In this document: piece after piece, positions 52,139 to 61,055 of the stretch | How the letters are laid out: each line of letters opens with the position of its first letter | How positions within the stretch are numbered: the first letter of the stretch is position 1 | Source of the DNA: Streptomyces hygroscopicus | GTDB taxonomy: Bacteria; Actinomycetota; Actinomycetes; Streptomycetales; Streptomycetaceae | Assembly (NCBI RefSeq): GCF_026168105.1 | Contig: NZ_LBMW01000020.1 | Coordinates: 1-64,000, forward strand | Direction: 5' to 3' | Length of the DNA stretch: 64,000 nt | Notes under the pieces: generated by a model | The model's database searches: none | Seen by the model: only the letters and a program-made list of their open reading frames with translations | Told to the model about the DNA's origin: nothing | Made by a program: the position numbers and the translations under genes

Positions 52139-52633
52139 TCAGCGGCGCCCGTCCCAGGCCGCGCTCCGCAGGAAGTGGTTGTCGTACAGCTCCTGCACCT
52201 CCATCAGGCTCTCCGCAGTGACCTCGCCGAGGCGGATGCGCTGGAGGTGGCGGAAGTACTCGAAGCGTTCGACGCCCGGTGTGATGACGATGAGGAGGTC
52301 CGCGGCGGCCCCGGGGGCGGCGGCGAAGGCGTGCGGCATGCCCGGCGGGACGACTACCAGGTCCCCGCGCTCGGCGGTGAGGACCTCGTCACCGGAGAGG
52401 ACTTCGGCGGCGCCGTCGAGCAGGTAGAACATCTCGGCGGAGTTGTTGTGCAGATGCGGGTGGGCACCGTCGGCGCCCTCTGCGAGGGTGACGCGCACCG
52501 TGGACAGCGCCCCTGCGGTGGCGCTGCTGTCGGCCAGCAGCTTCACCGTCGTCGGGGCGTCGCGGCCGACGATCTCGGCCTCGGCGTCGCGGACGACCAC
52601 GGACTCGTCGAACTTCGGCACGAACAGCGACAT
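52139..52633 (-). CDS. Cupin-domain protein
   Basis: The 164-residue protein has a single cupin barrel with the metal-binding motif AHPHLHNNSAEMFYLLDGA (H-x-H with a later Glu) and the second motif VVPPGMPHAF. Small cupins may be metal-dependent dioxygenases, isomerases or sugar-binding proteins. It lies on the same strand as the DUF4267 gene (32-base gap), so the two may be one transcript under control of the divergent TetR. Confidence 0.85.
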   Translation of the reverse strand: MSLFVPKFDESVVVRDAEAEIVGRDAPTTVKLLADSSATAGALSTVRVTLAEGADGAHPHLHNNSAEMFYLLDGAAEVLSGDEVLTAERGDLVVVPPGMPHAFAAAPGAAADLLIVITPGVERFEYFRHLQRIRLGEVTAESLMEVQELYDNHFLRSAAWDGRR

Positions 52634-52665
52634 CTGTGAACCCCCTGTTGTCGTTACGGACGCGC

Positions 52666-53034
52666 TCAGACGGCGAAGAGCAGTACGGCACTGATCAGCA
52701 CGACGGCGGCCGTGGCGAAGTGAATTCCGAAGGCCACGGCCTTGGTGCCGCCATGGCGCAGCACTTTCAGGGTGTCTCCGAGCGGCACGATCGCGACGGC
52801 CAGCATGAACCAGGCTTCGGCGCGGGCACCGGCGAACGCGAGCAGGGCCAGGCCCAGCAGACCGAAGGTGCCGTCCCGCAGGCCCTTGATCGTGAGGTAG
52901 GCGGCGTCGCCGTCGGGCTTGGCGGGCACGCCGTAGCCGGCGGCGGCGGGGCGGGGCTGGAGCAGGAAGCGGGCCCCGATGAACAGGACGAGCAGGTCGA
53001 GCACGATGGCCAGGATGTACGCGGTCGTGGTCAC
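52666..53034 (-). CDS. DUF4267-like four-helix membrane protein
   Basis: The 122-residue protein is nearly all hydrophobic, with four predicted helices (about 5-22, 48-66, 72-90 and 98-120) and a short PAAAGYGVPAKPDGDAAYLT loop. It resembles DUF4267 proteins, of unknown function. The GTG at 53034 has AAGGAG seven bases upstream. It is divergent from a TetR gene with two palindromic operators between them. Confidence 0.72.
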   Translation of the reverse strand: MTTTAYILAIVLDLLVLFIGARFLLQPRPAAAGYGVPAKPDGDAAYLTIKGLRDGTFGLLGLALLAFAGARAEAWFMLAVAIVPLGDTLKVLRHGGTKAVAFGIHFATAAVVLISAVLLFAV

Positions 53035-53048
53035 GTCACTTCTCCTTG

Positions 53049-53061
53049 CTAGCAGCGCTAG
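53049..53061. promoter_or_regulatory. TetR operator 1, CTAGC-N3-GCTAG
   Basis: CTAGCAGCGCTAG has perfect 5-bp arms and a 3-bp spacer, 15 bases before the DUF4267 start codon. Confidence 0.75.
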
Positions 53062-53098
53062 GGACAAGAGCGAAGCTATCAGAGCGTAGAAAGAAAGG

Positions 53099-53111
53099 CT
53101 AGCGGTGCTAG
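53099..53111. promoter_or_regulatory. TetR operator 2, CTAGC-N3-GCTAG
   Basis: CTAGCGGTGCTAG has the same arms and spacing as operator 1, with centres 50 bases apart (nearly five helical turns), and ends ten bases before the tetR ATG. The two sites suit joint control of the divergent genes. Confidence 0.75.
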
Positions 53112-53121
53112 AATTCGGATC

Positions 53122-53706
53122 ATGTCGATCCAGACGCGCCGGGAGCGCGAACGAGCGGAACGCGAGCGGCTGATCGTCACGGCCGCACGGGAACTGGCTG
53201 AGGCCGAGGGCTGGGACGCGGTCACCACGCGGCGGCTGGCCGCCGAGATCGAGTACAGCCAGCCCGTCCTCTACAGCCACTTCAAGGGCAAGGACGCCAT
53301 CATGGCCGCGGTCGCGGTGCAGGGCTTCGGCGACATCGCCGCCGAGCTCAGGGCGGCCCGTACGGCTGCCGGGGGCGCACGCGAGGCGCTGGCGGCGGTG
53401 GGTGAGGCGTACACCGCGTTCGCGCGGCGACGGCCCGCGCTCTACGACGCGATGTTCACGCACACCGTGGACCTGCCGTTCGCCACGCCCGAGGCACCCG
53501 CCGCACTGCGGGAGGCGTTCGGCGAACTGCTCGAGGCCGTCCGGCCGATCGCCGCCGACGGCGACGACCCCGGTCTGCTCACCGAGACATACTGGGCCGG
53601 ACTCCACGGCCTGGTGACGCTGATGCGCAGCGGACGCCTCCCGGCCAAGGCCCACGAGCGCCGACTCGCCCTGCTGATCGGGCACTTCACGGCCGGGGCG
53701 AGCTGA
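53122..53706 (+). CDS. TetR/AcrR-family regulator of the DUF4267 gene
   Basis: The 194-residue protein has an HTH (LIVTAARELAEAEGWDAVTT, RRLAAEIEYSQPVLYSHFKG) and a TetR C-terminal domain with ALYDAMFTHTVDLPFATPE. Two matching operators precede it, so it likely represses itself and the divergent DUF4267/cupin genes. It is convergent with the rmdB-type gene. Confidence 0.92.
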   Translation: MSIQTRRERERAERERLIVTAARELAEAEGWDAVTTRRLAAEIEYSQPVLYSHFKGKDAIMAAVAVQGFGDIAAELRAARTAAGGAREALAAVGEAYTAFARRRPALYDAMFTHTVDLPFATPEAPAALREAFGELLEAVRPIAADGDDPGLLTETYWAGLHGLVTLMRSGRLPAKAHERRLALLIGHFTAGAS

Positions 53707-53708
53707 CC

Positions 53709-53726
53709 CGGCTCGGGCCCGAGCCG
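53709..53726. terminator. Palindrome between tetR and rmdB
   Basis: CGGCTCGGGCCCGAGCCG is an 18-base perfect palindrome just after the tetR stop, and GTCTCGGGCCCGGGCC follows. Together these are a plausible GC-type terminator for the convergent genes. Confidence 0.55.
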
Positions 53727-53760
53727 TGGAGCCGTCTCGGGCCCGGGCCGTGGAAGGCTC

Positions 53761-56103
53761 CTAGCCGGTTCGTCCGGGGTCGTCCCCGGCGGCCGCCGGG
53801 AGTGCGGCCCTCGGGCGCTGCCAGCCCCGGGAGCCGCGGGCCCGCAGCCACGCCGTCGTCTCCTCCGCCGGCATCGCGGCGGCGACCAGCCAGCCCTGCA
53901 CGGCGTCGCACCGCAGGTCCCGCAGCCGCTCCCAGGTCTCGTCGTCCTCGACGCCCTCCGCGACGACGAGCAGGCCCAGCGAGTGCGCGAGGTCCACCGT
54001 GCAGCGCACGATCTCCGCGTCCTCCGTGTCCACCGCCAGCCGCGCCACGAACGAGCGGTCGATCTTCAGCTCGCTCACCGGCAGCCGCCGCAGATGCACG
54101 AGCGACGAGTAGCCGGTGCCGAAGTCGTCCAGCGACATCTTCACGCCGTGCCCGGCAAGCCCGGCCAGTGTGTCCGCGGCCCGCTGCGGGTCCTCGAGCA
54201 GCACATGTTCCGTGATCTCCAGCTGCAACGCCCCGGCGGGCACCCCGTGCCGGGCCAGCCGCGCGGCCACCGCGCCCGCGAAGCCCGGTGTGTGGACGTC
54301 CCGCGGCGAGACGTTGACGGCCACCGGCACCCGCAGTCCCTGCGCCCGCCACCGCGCCATCTGCCCGAGCGCCGTCTCCAGCACGTACTCCGTCAGGTGC
54401 GGCATCAGCCCGGACGACTCGGCGATCGCGATGAACTCGTCCGGCGGCACCTTCCCGCGCTCGGGATGCACCCACCGTACGAGCGCCTCGAGCCCGGCGA
54501 CCTGTCCGTCGAAACGCACCTTCGGCTGGTAGTGCAGCTCCACCTCGTGGGCGTCCAGCGCCCGTCGCAGATCCCCCAGCAGCCCGAGCCGGTCCGGTGT
54601 GTTCGAGTCGCGCTTGGACTCGTACACCTCCACGCCCGTACGGTCCCGCTTCGCCTGGTACATGGCCACGTCCGCCCGCCGCAGCAGACCCTCCGCGTCG
54701 AGCGCGTGGTCCGGGAAGACGGCGACCCCGGCACTGGCTTCCAGGACGAGGGTCAGCCCGTCCAGGTCGAGCGGCGAGCTGAGCGCGGCGACCAGGTTGC
54801 GGGCCGCCCGTGACGCGGACGTCGTGGAGTCCGCGACGGGAAGTAACACGGCGAACTCGTCTCCGCCGAGCCGCGCCGCCTCCGCCCCGCGTGGCAGCGC
54901 CAGCCGCAGCCGCTCCGCTATCTGCAGGAGCAGCCGGTCGCCGGCGAGATGGCCGAGAGTGTCGTTCACCGACCGGAAACGGTCGAGGTCGATCAGCATC
55001 AGTGCGGCCCGCGCGCCGATCCGCTCGGCGTCGTCGAGCGCCGTCCAGGTGCGCTCGAGAAGCCACTGCCGGTTGGGCAGGCCGGTCAGCGGGTCGCGCA
55101 GCTGCTCCTCCGCCCGGGCGCGGGCTATCCACAGGGTGGAGTCGAGGGCGATGAGCGGGATGGAGAACAGCGGCAGGAGGATCGGCTTCGCCACGGCGAC
55201 GACGCAGACCAGCGGGGCGATACCGACCAGCGCGACGCCGACGAGTCCCTGCCGGACCAGGGCGGTGCGGGCGAGGGTGGGCAGCCCGCCGGTGCGTGGC
55301 GCATGCAGGTACCACAGCAAGAGCCGGGTCACCGCGAGGTACGTGGTGGCGACGAGGACGACCTGCGGCACGGTGTAGAAGGTCCAGCTCTGCGGGTTCC
55401 AGGGCGTCTCGACGGTGGGGACGCGTCCGAAGAGGGCCAGGACGAGCGCTCCGGCGCCGATGCCGAGGATGTCCACCGCACCCTGCAGGATGCCCTGCCG
55501 CCAGCGGCCGAGCCGGGCTATACCGACCAGTACGACGACGGTGAGGCTGACCATCCCCGCGGGCACCCAGCCGTACAGCAGCAGGACAGCGAGGGTGAGG
55601 GCCGCGCCCGAGCCCGTGCCGCCCCACCGGCGGACCCGGCCGAGCGCGACCAGGTGGCCCACGATGATGCCGGTGAGCACGGCCAGGGACCAGCCGACGG
55701 TGCCGCACGGGAAGAGCGCGTGGTGACCGCCGAACGCCTGGTAGAAGCCGGCGCCGAGGACCAACCCGCCGGCCGCGACGACCACCGTGGGCAGTGCGGG
55801 CCAGGGCAGGTGCCGCTCACCGTCCGGGCCGGGCAGTCCGGACGCGGGCCCGGCGGCGAGCGGGCCGGTTCCCGCGGCGAGCGCCGGTACCTGTCCGGCC
55901 GGTGCGGTCCTCGCAGGACGTCCGGTGCCCGATACGGCTCCGGGCGCGGGAGTCACACCGTGGGAGGCCTTCGGCACGGCGGTGCGGCCGTTCACGCCCA
56001 GGGGCCCCGACGGCCGCGCTGACCGGCGGGCGGCTCGCCAGGCGCCGGACATCCGGCGCAGGCGCAGCCGTGAGTCCGGGGCGGCGCTCTTGGTCGGTTC
56101 CAT
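53761..56103 (-). CDS. rmdB: RmdB-type membrane GGDEF-EAL protein (c-di-GMP phosphodiesterase)
   Basis: The 780-residue protein has a disordered N terminus (about 1-110), about seven membrane helices (115-335), GGDEF (about 345-510; intact ARLGGDEFAVLL) and EAL (about 520-765; intact VAGLEALVRW and SLDDFGTGYSSL). The intact EAL motif predicts phosphodiesterase activity. The position beside ligA matches S. coelicolor RmdB (SCO5495), a c-di-GMP phosphodiesterase required for normal aerial mycelium formation. The ATG at 56103 has AGGGA upstream; a frame to 56298 is unlikely. It should oppose CdgC-type synthase activity in c-di-GMP signalling through BldD. Confidence 0.88.
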   Translation of the reverse strand: MEPTKSAAPDSRLRLRRMSGAWRAARRSARPSGPLGVNGRTAVPKASHGVTPAPGAVSGTGRPARTAPAGQVPALAAGTGPLAAGPASGLPGPDGERHLPWPALPTVVVAAGGLVLGAGFYQAFGGHHALFPCGTVGWSLAVLTGIIVGHLVALGRVRRWGGTGSGAALTLAVLLLYGWVPAGMVSLTVVVLVGIARLGRWRQGILQGAVDILGIGAGALVLALFGRVPTVETPWNPQSWTFYTVPQVVLVATTYLAVTRLLLWYLHAPRTGGLPTLARTALVRQGLVGVALVGIAPLVCVVAVAKPILLPLFSIPLIALDSTLWIARARAEEQLRDPLTGLPNRQWLLERTWTALDDAERIGARAALMLIDLDRFRSVNDTLGHLAGDRLLLQIAERLRLALPRGAEAARLGGDEFAVLLPVADSTTSASRAARNLVAALSSPLDLDGLTLVLEASAGVAVFPDHALDAEGLLRRADVAMYQAKRDRTGVEVYESKRDSNTPDRLGLLGDLRRALDAHEVELHYQPKVRFDGQVAGLEALVRWVHPERGKVPPDEFIAIAESSGLMPHLTEYVLETALGQMARWRAQGLRVPVAVNVSPRDVHTPGFAGAVAARLARHGVPAGALQLEITEHVLLEDPQRAADTLAGLAGHGVKMSLDDFGTGYSSLVHLRRLPVSELKIDRSFVARLAVDTEDAEIVRCTVDLAHSLGLLVVAEGVEDDETWERLRDLRCDAVQGWLVAAAMPAEETTAWLRARGSRGWQRPRAALPAAAGDDPGRTG

Positions 56104-56330
56104 TCCCGTCCCTCTCACAGCCGGCGGTGCCCACGCCACGCGGCCCGATGCCCGACGAACCGTCAACGGCACCGCGTCTGAAAACCCACCACGCGTCCGG
56201 GCACGGCAGGCGCACACCTCAACAGTAGGCCGCAGAGGGCTTCCACGGGCAGCGGTCGTCGACGGTTGCCCGAATGCGCCCCGGCCACCCGTATGCATCT
56301 GGTATGCGCCGAACGGGTGACCTTCAACCG

Positions 56331-58523
56331 CTACTCCCCGGTTGGAATTGCGACTTCCAGCGCGGCGTCCGGCCCTTGTTCCAGCAGGACGGCAAATCCG
56401 GCCTCGTTCAGAACCGGAACCTTCAACTGCATTGCCTTGTCGTACTTCGAACCGGGATTGTCACCGACAACCACAAAGGACGTCTTCTTCGAAACAGAGC
56501 CGGTCACTTTCGCCCCGCGGCTCTGCAGGGCGTCCTTGGCGCCGTCCCGCGTGTAATGGGCCAGTGTTCCGGTGACGACGACCGTGAGCCCCTCCAGCGG
56601 GCGGGGTCCCTCGCCCTCGCCCGAGCCCTGTTCCTCCATACGGACGCCCGCGGCTTTCCACTTACGGATGATTTCGCGGTGCCAGTCCTCGGCGAACCAC
56701 TGCTTGACGGCGGCGGCCACGATGGGACCGACGCCGTCGGTGTCCTTGAGTTCCTCCTCGGTCGCCTGATCGATTCGCTCGATCGAGCGGAACTCACGGG
56801 CGAGCGCCTCGGCCGCCACCGGGCCCACGTGACGGATCGACAGACCGGTCAGAATGCGGGCGAGCGGGCGTTCCTTGGCCGCCGCGATGTTCTCCAGCAT
56901 CGCGATCGCGTTCTTCCTGGGCTCGCCCTGCTGGTTGGCGAAGACCGTGGCGACCTTCTCCTCGCCCGTTCTGGGGTCACGCTTGGGCAGGCCGCTGTCC
57001 TGGTCGAGAACGTACGCCTTGATGGGCAGCAACTGTTCGACGGTGAGGTCGAACAGACCGCCCTCGTCCTTGAGCGGCGGGTCGGCCGGCTCCAGCGGCT
57101 TGGTCAGCGCGGCGGCGGCCACATAGCCGAAGTGCTCGATGTCCAGCGCCTTGCGGCCCGCGAGGTAGAAAAGGCGCTCGCGCAGCTGGGCCGGGCAGGT
57201 GCGCGCGTTCGGGCAGCGCAGGTCGACGTCGCCCTCCTTCATGGGGCGCAGCGGCGTGCCGCACTCGGGGCACTCGGACGGCATCACGAACTCGCGCTCC
57301 GTGCCGTCACGCAGGTCGACGACCGGACCGAGGATCTCGGGGATGACGTCACCGGCCTTGCGCAGCACCACCGTGTCGCCGATGAGCACGCCCTTGGCCT
57401 TGACGACGTCCTGGTTGTGCAGGGTGGCGAACTCGACCTCCGAGCCCGCGACCGTGACCGGTTCGACCTGCGCGTACGGCGTGACCCGGCCCGTACGGCC
57501 CACGCCCACCCGGATGTTGACCAGCTTGGTGTTGACCTCCTCGGGCGCGTACTTCCACGCGATCGCCCAGCGCGGGGCTCGCGAGGTGGAGCCCAGCCGC
57601 CCCTGGAGCGGGATCTCGTCGAGCTTGACGACGACTCCGTCGATCTCGTGCTCCACGGAGTGGCGGTGCTCGCCGTAGTACGCGATGAACTCGCGGACGC
57701 CGTCGAGGTCGCCGACCACCTTGTTGTGCCGGGCGGTGGGCAGGCCCCAGGAGTGCAGCAGGTCATAGGCCTCGGAGAGGCGGGTGAGGCCCTCGAAGCC
57801 CTCCAGGGCGCCGATGCCGTGGACCACCATGTGCAGCGGGCGGGTGGCCGTGATGCGCGGGTCCTTCTGGCGCAGGGAACCCGCCGCCGCGTTGCGCGGG
57901 TTGGCGAAGGGCTTGTCGCCGCCCTCCACCAGACGGGCGTTCAGCTCCTCGAACTTCTCCATCGGGAAGTAGACCTCGCCGCGGACCTCGACGAGGCCGG
58001 GGACGTGGTCACCCTTGAGGCGGTCCGGAATCTCCGCGATCGTACGGACATTGGGGGTGATGTCCTCGCCGGTGCGACCGTCGCCACGGGTTGCCGCGCG
58101 CGTGAGGCGGCCCTGCTCATACGTGAGGTTGACCGCGAGGCCGTCGACCTTCAGCTCGCACAGGAAGTGGTGCTCGGAGGTGCCGACCTCCTTGGCGACA
58201 CGGTCGGCCCAGGCGGCGAGCTCCGCCTCGTCGAAGGCGTTGTCGAGGGAGAGCATGCGCTGGCGGTGCTGGACGGCCGTGAAGTCCGTTTCGTACGCCC
58301 CCGCGACCTTCTGGGTGGGCGAGTCGGGGGTGCGCAGCTCGGGGTACCGGTCCTCGAGCGCCCCGAGAGAGCGCAGCAGCCGGTCGAACTCCGCGTCGCT
58401 GATGACGGGAGCGTCCTTCACGTAGTACCGGAAGCGGTGCTCCTCGACCTGCTCAGCGAGTTGCGCGTGCTGCTCCCGTGCCTCGGCGGGCACCGTCGTC
58501 TCCGCTTGCTTGTCGCCGGCCAC
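56331..58523 (-). CDS. ligA: NAD+-dependent DNA ligase LigA
   Basis: The 730-residue protein has the NAD-binding Ia domain (HRFRYYVKDAPVISDAEFD), adenylation domain with catalytic Lys in CELKVDGLAVN, an OB fold, a zinc finger (CPECGTPL, CPNARTCPAQ), HhH repeats and a C-terminal BRCT domain (PLEGLTVVVTGTLAHYTRDG). It seals nicks in replication and repair. The GTG has GGGAGGA ten bases upstream. It lies 15 bases after the methionine-synthase-like gene. Confidence 0.97.
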   Translation of the reverse strand: MAGDKQAETTVPAEAREQHAQLAEQVEEHRFRYYVKDAPVISDAEFDRLLRSLGALEDRYPELRTPDSPTQKVAGAYETDFTAVQHRQRMLSLDNAFDEAELAAWADRVAKEVGTSEHHFLCELKVDGLAVNLTYEQGRLTRAATRGDGRTGEDITPNVRTIAEIPDRLKGDHVPGLVEVRGEVYFPMEKFEELNARLVEGGDKPFANPRNAAAGSLRQKDPRITATRPLHMVVHGIGALEGFEGLTRLSEAYDLLHSWGLPTARHNKVVGDLDGVREFIAYYGEHRHSVEHEIDGVVVKLDEIPLQGRLGSTSRAPRWAIAWKYAPEEVNTKLVNIRVGVGRTGRVTPYAQVEPVTVAGSEVEFATLHNQDVVKAKGVLIGDTVVLRKAGDVIPEILGPVVDLRDGTEREFVMPSECPECGTPLRPMKEGDVDLRCPNARTCPAQLRERLFYLAGRKALDIEHFGYVAAAALTKPLEPADPPLKDEGGLFDLTVEQLLPIKAYVLDQDSGLPKRDPRTGEEKVATVFANQQGEPRKNAIAMLENIAAAKERPLARILTGLSIRHVGPVAAEALAREFRSIERIDQATEEELKDTDGVGPIVAAAVKQWFAEDWHREIIRKWKAAGVRMEEQGSGEGEGPRPLEGLTVVVTGTLAHYTRDGAKDALQSRGAKVTGSVSKKTSFVVVGDNPGSKYDKAMQLKVPVLNEAGFAVLLEQGPDAALEVAIPTGE

Positions 58524-58538
58524 CGTGTTGTCCTCCCG

Positions 58539-59546
58539 TTACTCTGGGTTGTCCGCGAGGGATCTCGCCGCCTGGACGCAGTGGGCCAGCGCCCTGCGGG
58601 CGTAGTCCGGGGAAGCCCCCGCGAGCCCGCACGCCGGCGTGACCGTCACCGCGTCCGGGAGAAGCCCCGGATGCAGCCCCAGCCTGCGCCACAGCGTCCT
58701 GACACCCATGACGCTACCGGCAGGGTCTGACAATGGGCCGTCCGTGCCGGGGACGACGCCGACGAAGAGCCGGGTACCCCCTTCCACCGCCTCGCCGATC
58801 GCGTCGTCGTCACGCTCGGTGAGGAGCGAGAAGTCGAAGGAGACCGCGTCCGCGCCGGACCTGCGCAGCAGGGCGAACGGAACGTCCGGTGCGCACGAGT
58901 GGACCACCACCGGGCCGTCCGCATGAACCCCGATGACGTCCCGCAGCGTCGACTCGACGGCCTGCCGGTCGACCGAGCGGTGGGTCCGGTAGCCGCTCGC
59001 CGTCCTCACCCGGCCGCGCAGGACCGCGGTGAGCGACGGCTCGTCCAGCTGGAGGACCAGCCGGGCGCCGGGTACGCGGCGGTGCACCTCGTCCAGGTGG
59101 AGCCGCAGCCCCTCGGCGAGCGAACCGGCGAGGTCGCGGCAGGCGCCCGGGTCGGAGACCGCCGCCTCGCCGTTCTTCAGCTCCAGTGCCGCGGCCAGCG
59201 TCCAGGGACCCACCGCCTGCACCTTCAGCGGCCCCTCGTAGCCCTGGGTGAACTCCTCGAGCGCGTCGAGGTCCTCGCCGAGCCAGGCGCGGGCCCGCCT
59301 GGTGTCCCGCCCCGGCCGGTCGCCGAACCGCCAGCCGCTGGGCTCCACGCGCGCGTACAGATCGACGAGCATCCCGGCGGTCCGCCCGATCATGTCCGCA
59401 CCGGGGCCGCGGGCCGGCAGCTCGGCAAGAAACGGAAAGTCCTCGAAGCTCCCGGTGGCGGTCTTGGCCGCCTCCCGCGCGTCGCCTCCCGGCAGGGAAC
59501 CGACGCCGGTGGCGGCACCGAACCTGACATGGTTGTTTTCGCTCAC
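58539..59546 (-). CDS. Methionine synthase, cobalamin-independent core-type (MetE C-terminal-like)
   Basis: The 335-residue protein corresponds to only the catalytic C-terminal half of MetE: ATGVGSLPGGDAREAAK, a barrel, zinc ligands His and Cys in VVVHSCAPDVPF, and a late Cys in VTPACGLAGASPDYA. The position of the MetE zinc Glu reads VSFDFS, so that ligand may differ. It lacks the MetE N-terminal folate domain, so the methyl donor is uncertain: it could use another methylated donor. It is upstream of ligA in an operon-like pair. Confidence 0.75.
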   Translation of the reverse strand: MSENNHVRFGAATGVGSLPGGDAREAAKTATGSFEDFPFLAELPARGPGADMIGRTAGMLVDLYARVEPSGWRFGDRPGRDTRRARAWLGEDLDALEEFTQGYEGPLKVQAVGPWTLAAALELKNGEAAVSDPGACRDLAGSLAEGLRLHLDEVHRRVPGARLVLQLDEPSLTAVLRGRVRTASGYRTHRSVDRQAVESTLRDVIGVHADGPVVVHSCAPDVPFALLRRSGADAVSFDFSLLTERDDDAIGEAVEGGTRLFVGVVPGTDGPLSDPAGSVMGVRTLWRRLGLHPGLLPDAVTVTPACGLAGASPDYARRALAHCVQAARSLADNPE

Positions 59547-59660
59547 CCGTGCAGCCTAGGCCCTCCAGGGGAGCCGCCCGGGGGCTGCCATCCGCTGGGG
59601 GGATGCCCGGTGGCCGAGGTGCCGTCCCGGGGGCTGCGCCCTTGGACCTCCGTCGGCCCA

Positions 59661-59751
59661 ACGGCCTCGTCCTCAAACGCCTGACGAGCCGGCGATGTCC
59701 GGCCCCCGCTGGAGATGCCCACGCCGGGCCCCCGTTTGGGCGACGCCCCGT
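59661..59751 (-). repeat. Dispersed Streptomyces 3'-end repeat, copy 2
   Basis: The 16-base core GGCGTTTGAGGACGAG is on the minus strand at 59666-59681; further matching text (CCGTTCAGCG, GGGGCCCGGC) surrounds it. It is the inverse of the copy at 27962. It fills the gap between the SDR and the methionine-synthase-like gene. Confidence 0.55.
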
Positions 59752-60441
59752 TCAGCGGCCCGGTCGCACCGTCAGGTCGTTGACCTCCGCGTCCCTCGGC
59801 AGGTCCAGGCACATCAGGATCGTCGTCGCCACCGACTCGGGGTCGATCCACTCGGCCGGGTCGTACCGCTTGCCCTCCTGCTGGTGGACCTTGGCCTGCA
59901 TCGGGCCGGCCGTGCGGCCGGGGTAGACCGAGGTGACCCGGACGCCATTGGCATGCTCCTCATGGCGCAGGGAGTCCGCGAGGGCTTTCAGACCGTGCTT
60001 GGAGGCGGCGTACGCGGACCAGTCCGCGTGGGCGTTCAGGCCCGCGCCCGAGTTCACGAACAGGACGTGGCCGCGCGCGGCACGCAGCTGGGGCAGGAAG
60101 TGGCGGGTCAGCTCGGCGGGGGCGATCAGGTTCACGTTGAGCTGGTGACGCCAGGACTTCGGGGTCAGCTCCGCCACCCGGCCCAGGTCGACCACGCCCG
60201 CGATGTGCAGGAGCGAGTCCACCCGGTCCGGCAGGGTCTGGTGGGAGAACGCCCAGGACAGTTTGTCGGGGTCCGCGAGGTCGCCCACCAGGGTCCCGGC
60301 CCCGGGGAACTCGGCCGCCAGCTCCTTCGCCCGCCCCGCGTCGCGCACATGCAGCACGAGGTCGTCCCCGCGCGCGTGCAGGCGGCGGGCGACGGCGGCG
60401 CCGATGCCGGAACCGGCCCCGGTGATCACATGAGTAGCCAT
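59752..60441 (-). CDS. Short-chain dehydrogenase/reductase (SDR)
   Basis: The 229-residue classical SDR has the NAD(P)-binding TGAGSGIGAAVARRL, HIAGVVDLG, the catalytic Ser in FVNSGAGLN and Y-x3-K in SAYAASKHGL. Substrate unknown. The ATG at 60441 matches family N termini (MATHVITG). It lies 24 bases after the LOG gene on the same strand. Confidence 0.88.
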   Translation of the reverse strand: MATHVITGAGSGIGAAVARRLHARGDDLVLHVRDAGRAKELAAEFPGAGTLVGDLADPDKLSWAFSHQTLPDRVDSLLHIAGVVDLGRVAELTPKSWRHQLNVNLIAPAELTRHFLPQLRAARGHVLFVNSGAGLNAHADWSAYAASKHGLKALADSLRHEEHANGVRVTSVYPGRTAGPMQAKVHQQEGKRYDPAEWIDPESVATTILMCLDLPRDAEVNDLTVRPGR

Positions 60442-60465
60442 GCCCGCCATGCTCGCACCACGGCG

Positions 60466-61005
60466 CTAGCGGCTTCCGAGCGACTCCTCCAGATATGCCA
60501 GCGCCCCCACCGGCTCCTCCGCGAAGAACACCAGCTCGGTCAGCGGCCGCGGCAGGAAGCCCTCGTCCTCCATGCGCTGGAACTGCTCCTTCAGACCGTC
60601 GTAGAAGCCGGCCGTGTTCAGCAGGACCACCGGCTTGTCGGTGTGCCCGTGCTTCTTCAGCTCCAGGATCTCGGTCGCCTCGTCGAGCGTTCCGGTTCCG
60701 CCGACCATGATCACGATCGCGTCGGCCCTCTCCAGGAGCAGCCTCTTGCGCTCGGCAAGGTCCTTCGCGATCACCATCCCGTCGGTGCCCGGCCGGGCCT
60801 TGGCCGCCAGGAACGCGACGGAGACACCCAGCAGCCTGCCGCCCGCCTCCTGCACCCCGTCGGCGACGACCTTCATGAGGCCGACGTCGGAGCCGCCCCA
60901 CACCAGCGTGTGTCCGCCCTTGCCCAGCAGTTCCGCGAATTCCCGGGCGGGGCGCGTGTAGCGGTCGGCCAGGTCCGCGGCGGAGAGGAAGACGCAGATG
61001 TTCAT
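60466..61005 (-). CDS. LOG-family (TIGR00730) nucleotide phosphoribohydrolase
   Basis: The 179-residue protein has the Rossmann-like LOG fold: LVWGGSDVGLMKVVADG and the signature MVGGTGTLDEATEIL, where the common PGGxGTxxE has Val for Pro. LOG enzymes split ribose 5-phosphate from cytokinin or other nucleotide monophosphates. The GGTGT-x2-E catalytic Glu is kept. It is first in a small operon with the SDR, divergent from a DUF427 gene across 50 bases. Confidence 0.87.
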   Translation of the reverse strand: MNICVFLSAADLADRYTRPAREFAELLGKGGHTLVWGGSDVGLMKVVADGVQEAGGRLLGVSVAFLAAKARPGTDGMVIAKDLAERKRLLLERADAIVIMVGGTGTLDEATEILELKKHGHTDKPVVLLNTAGFYDGLKEQFQRMEDEGFLPRPLTELVFFAEEPVGALAYLEESLGSR

Positions 61006-61055
61006 GCCGTAACCGTACGCGGGAAGAACGGGGGCCCGGCGGGTGCTTACCAGGT

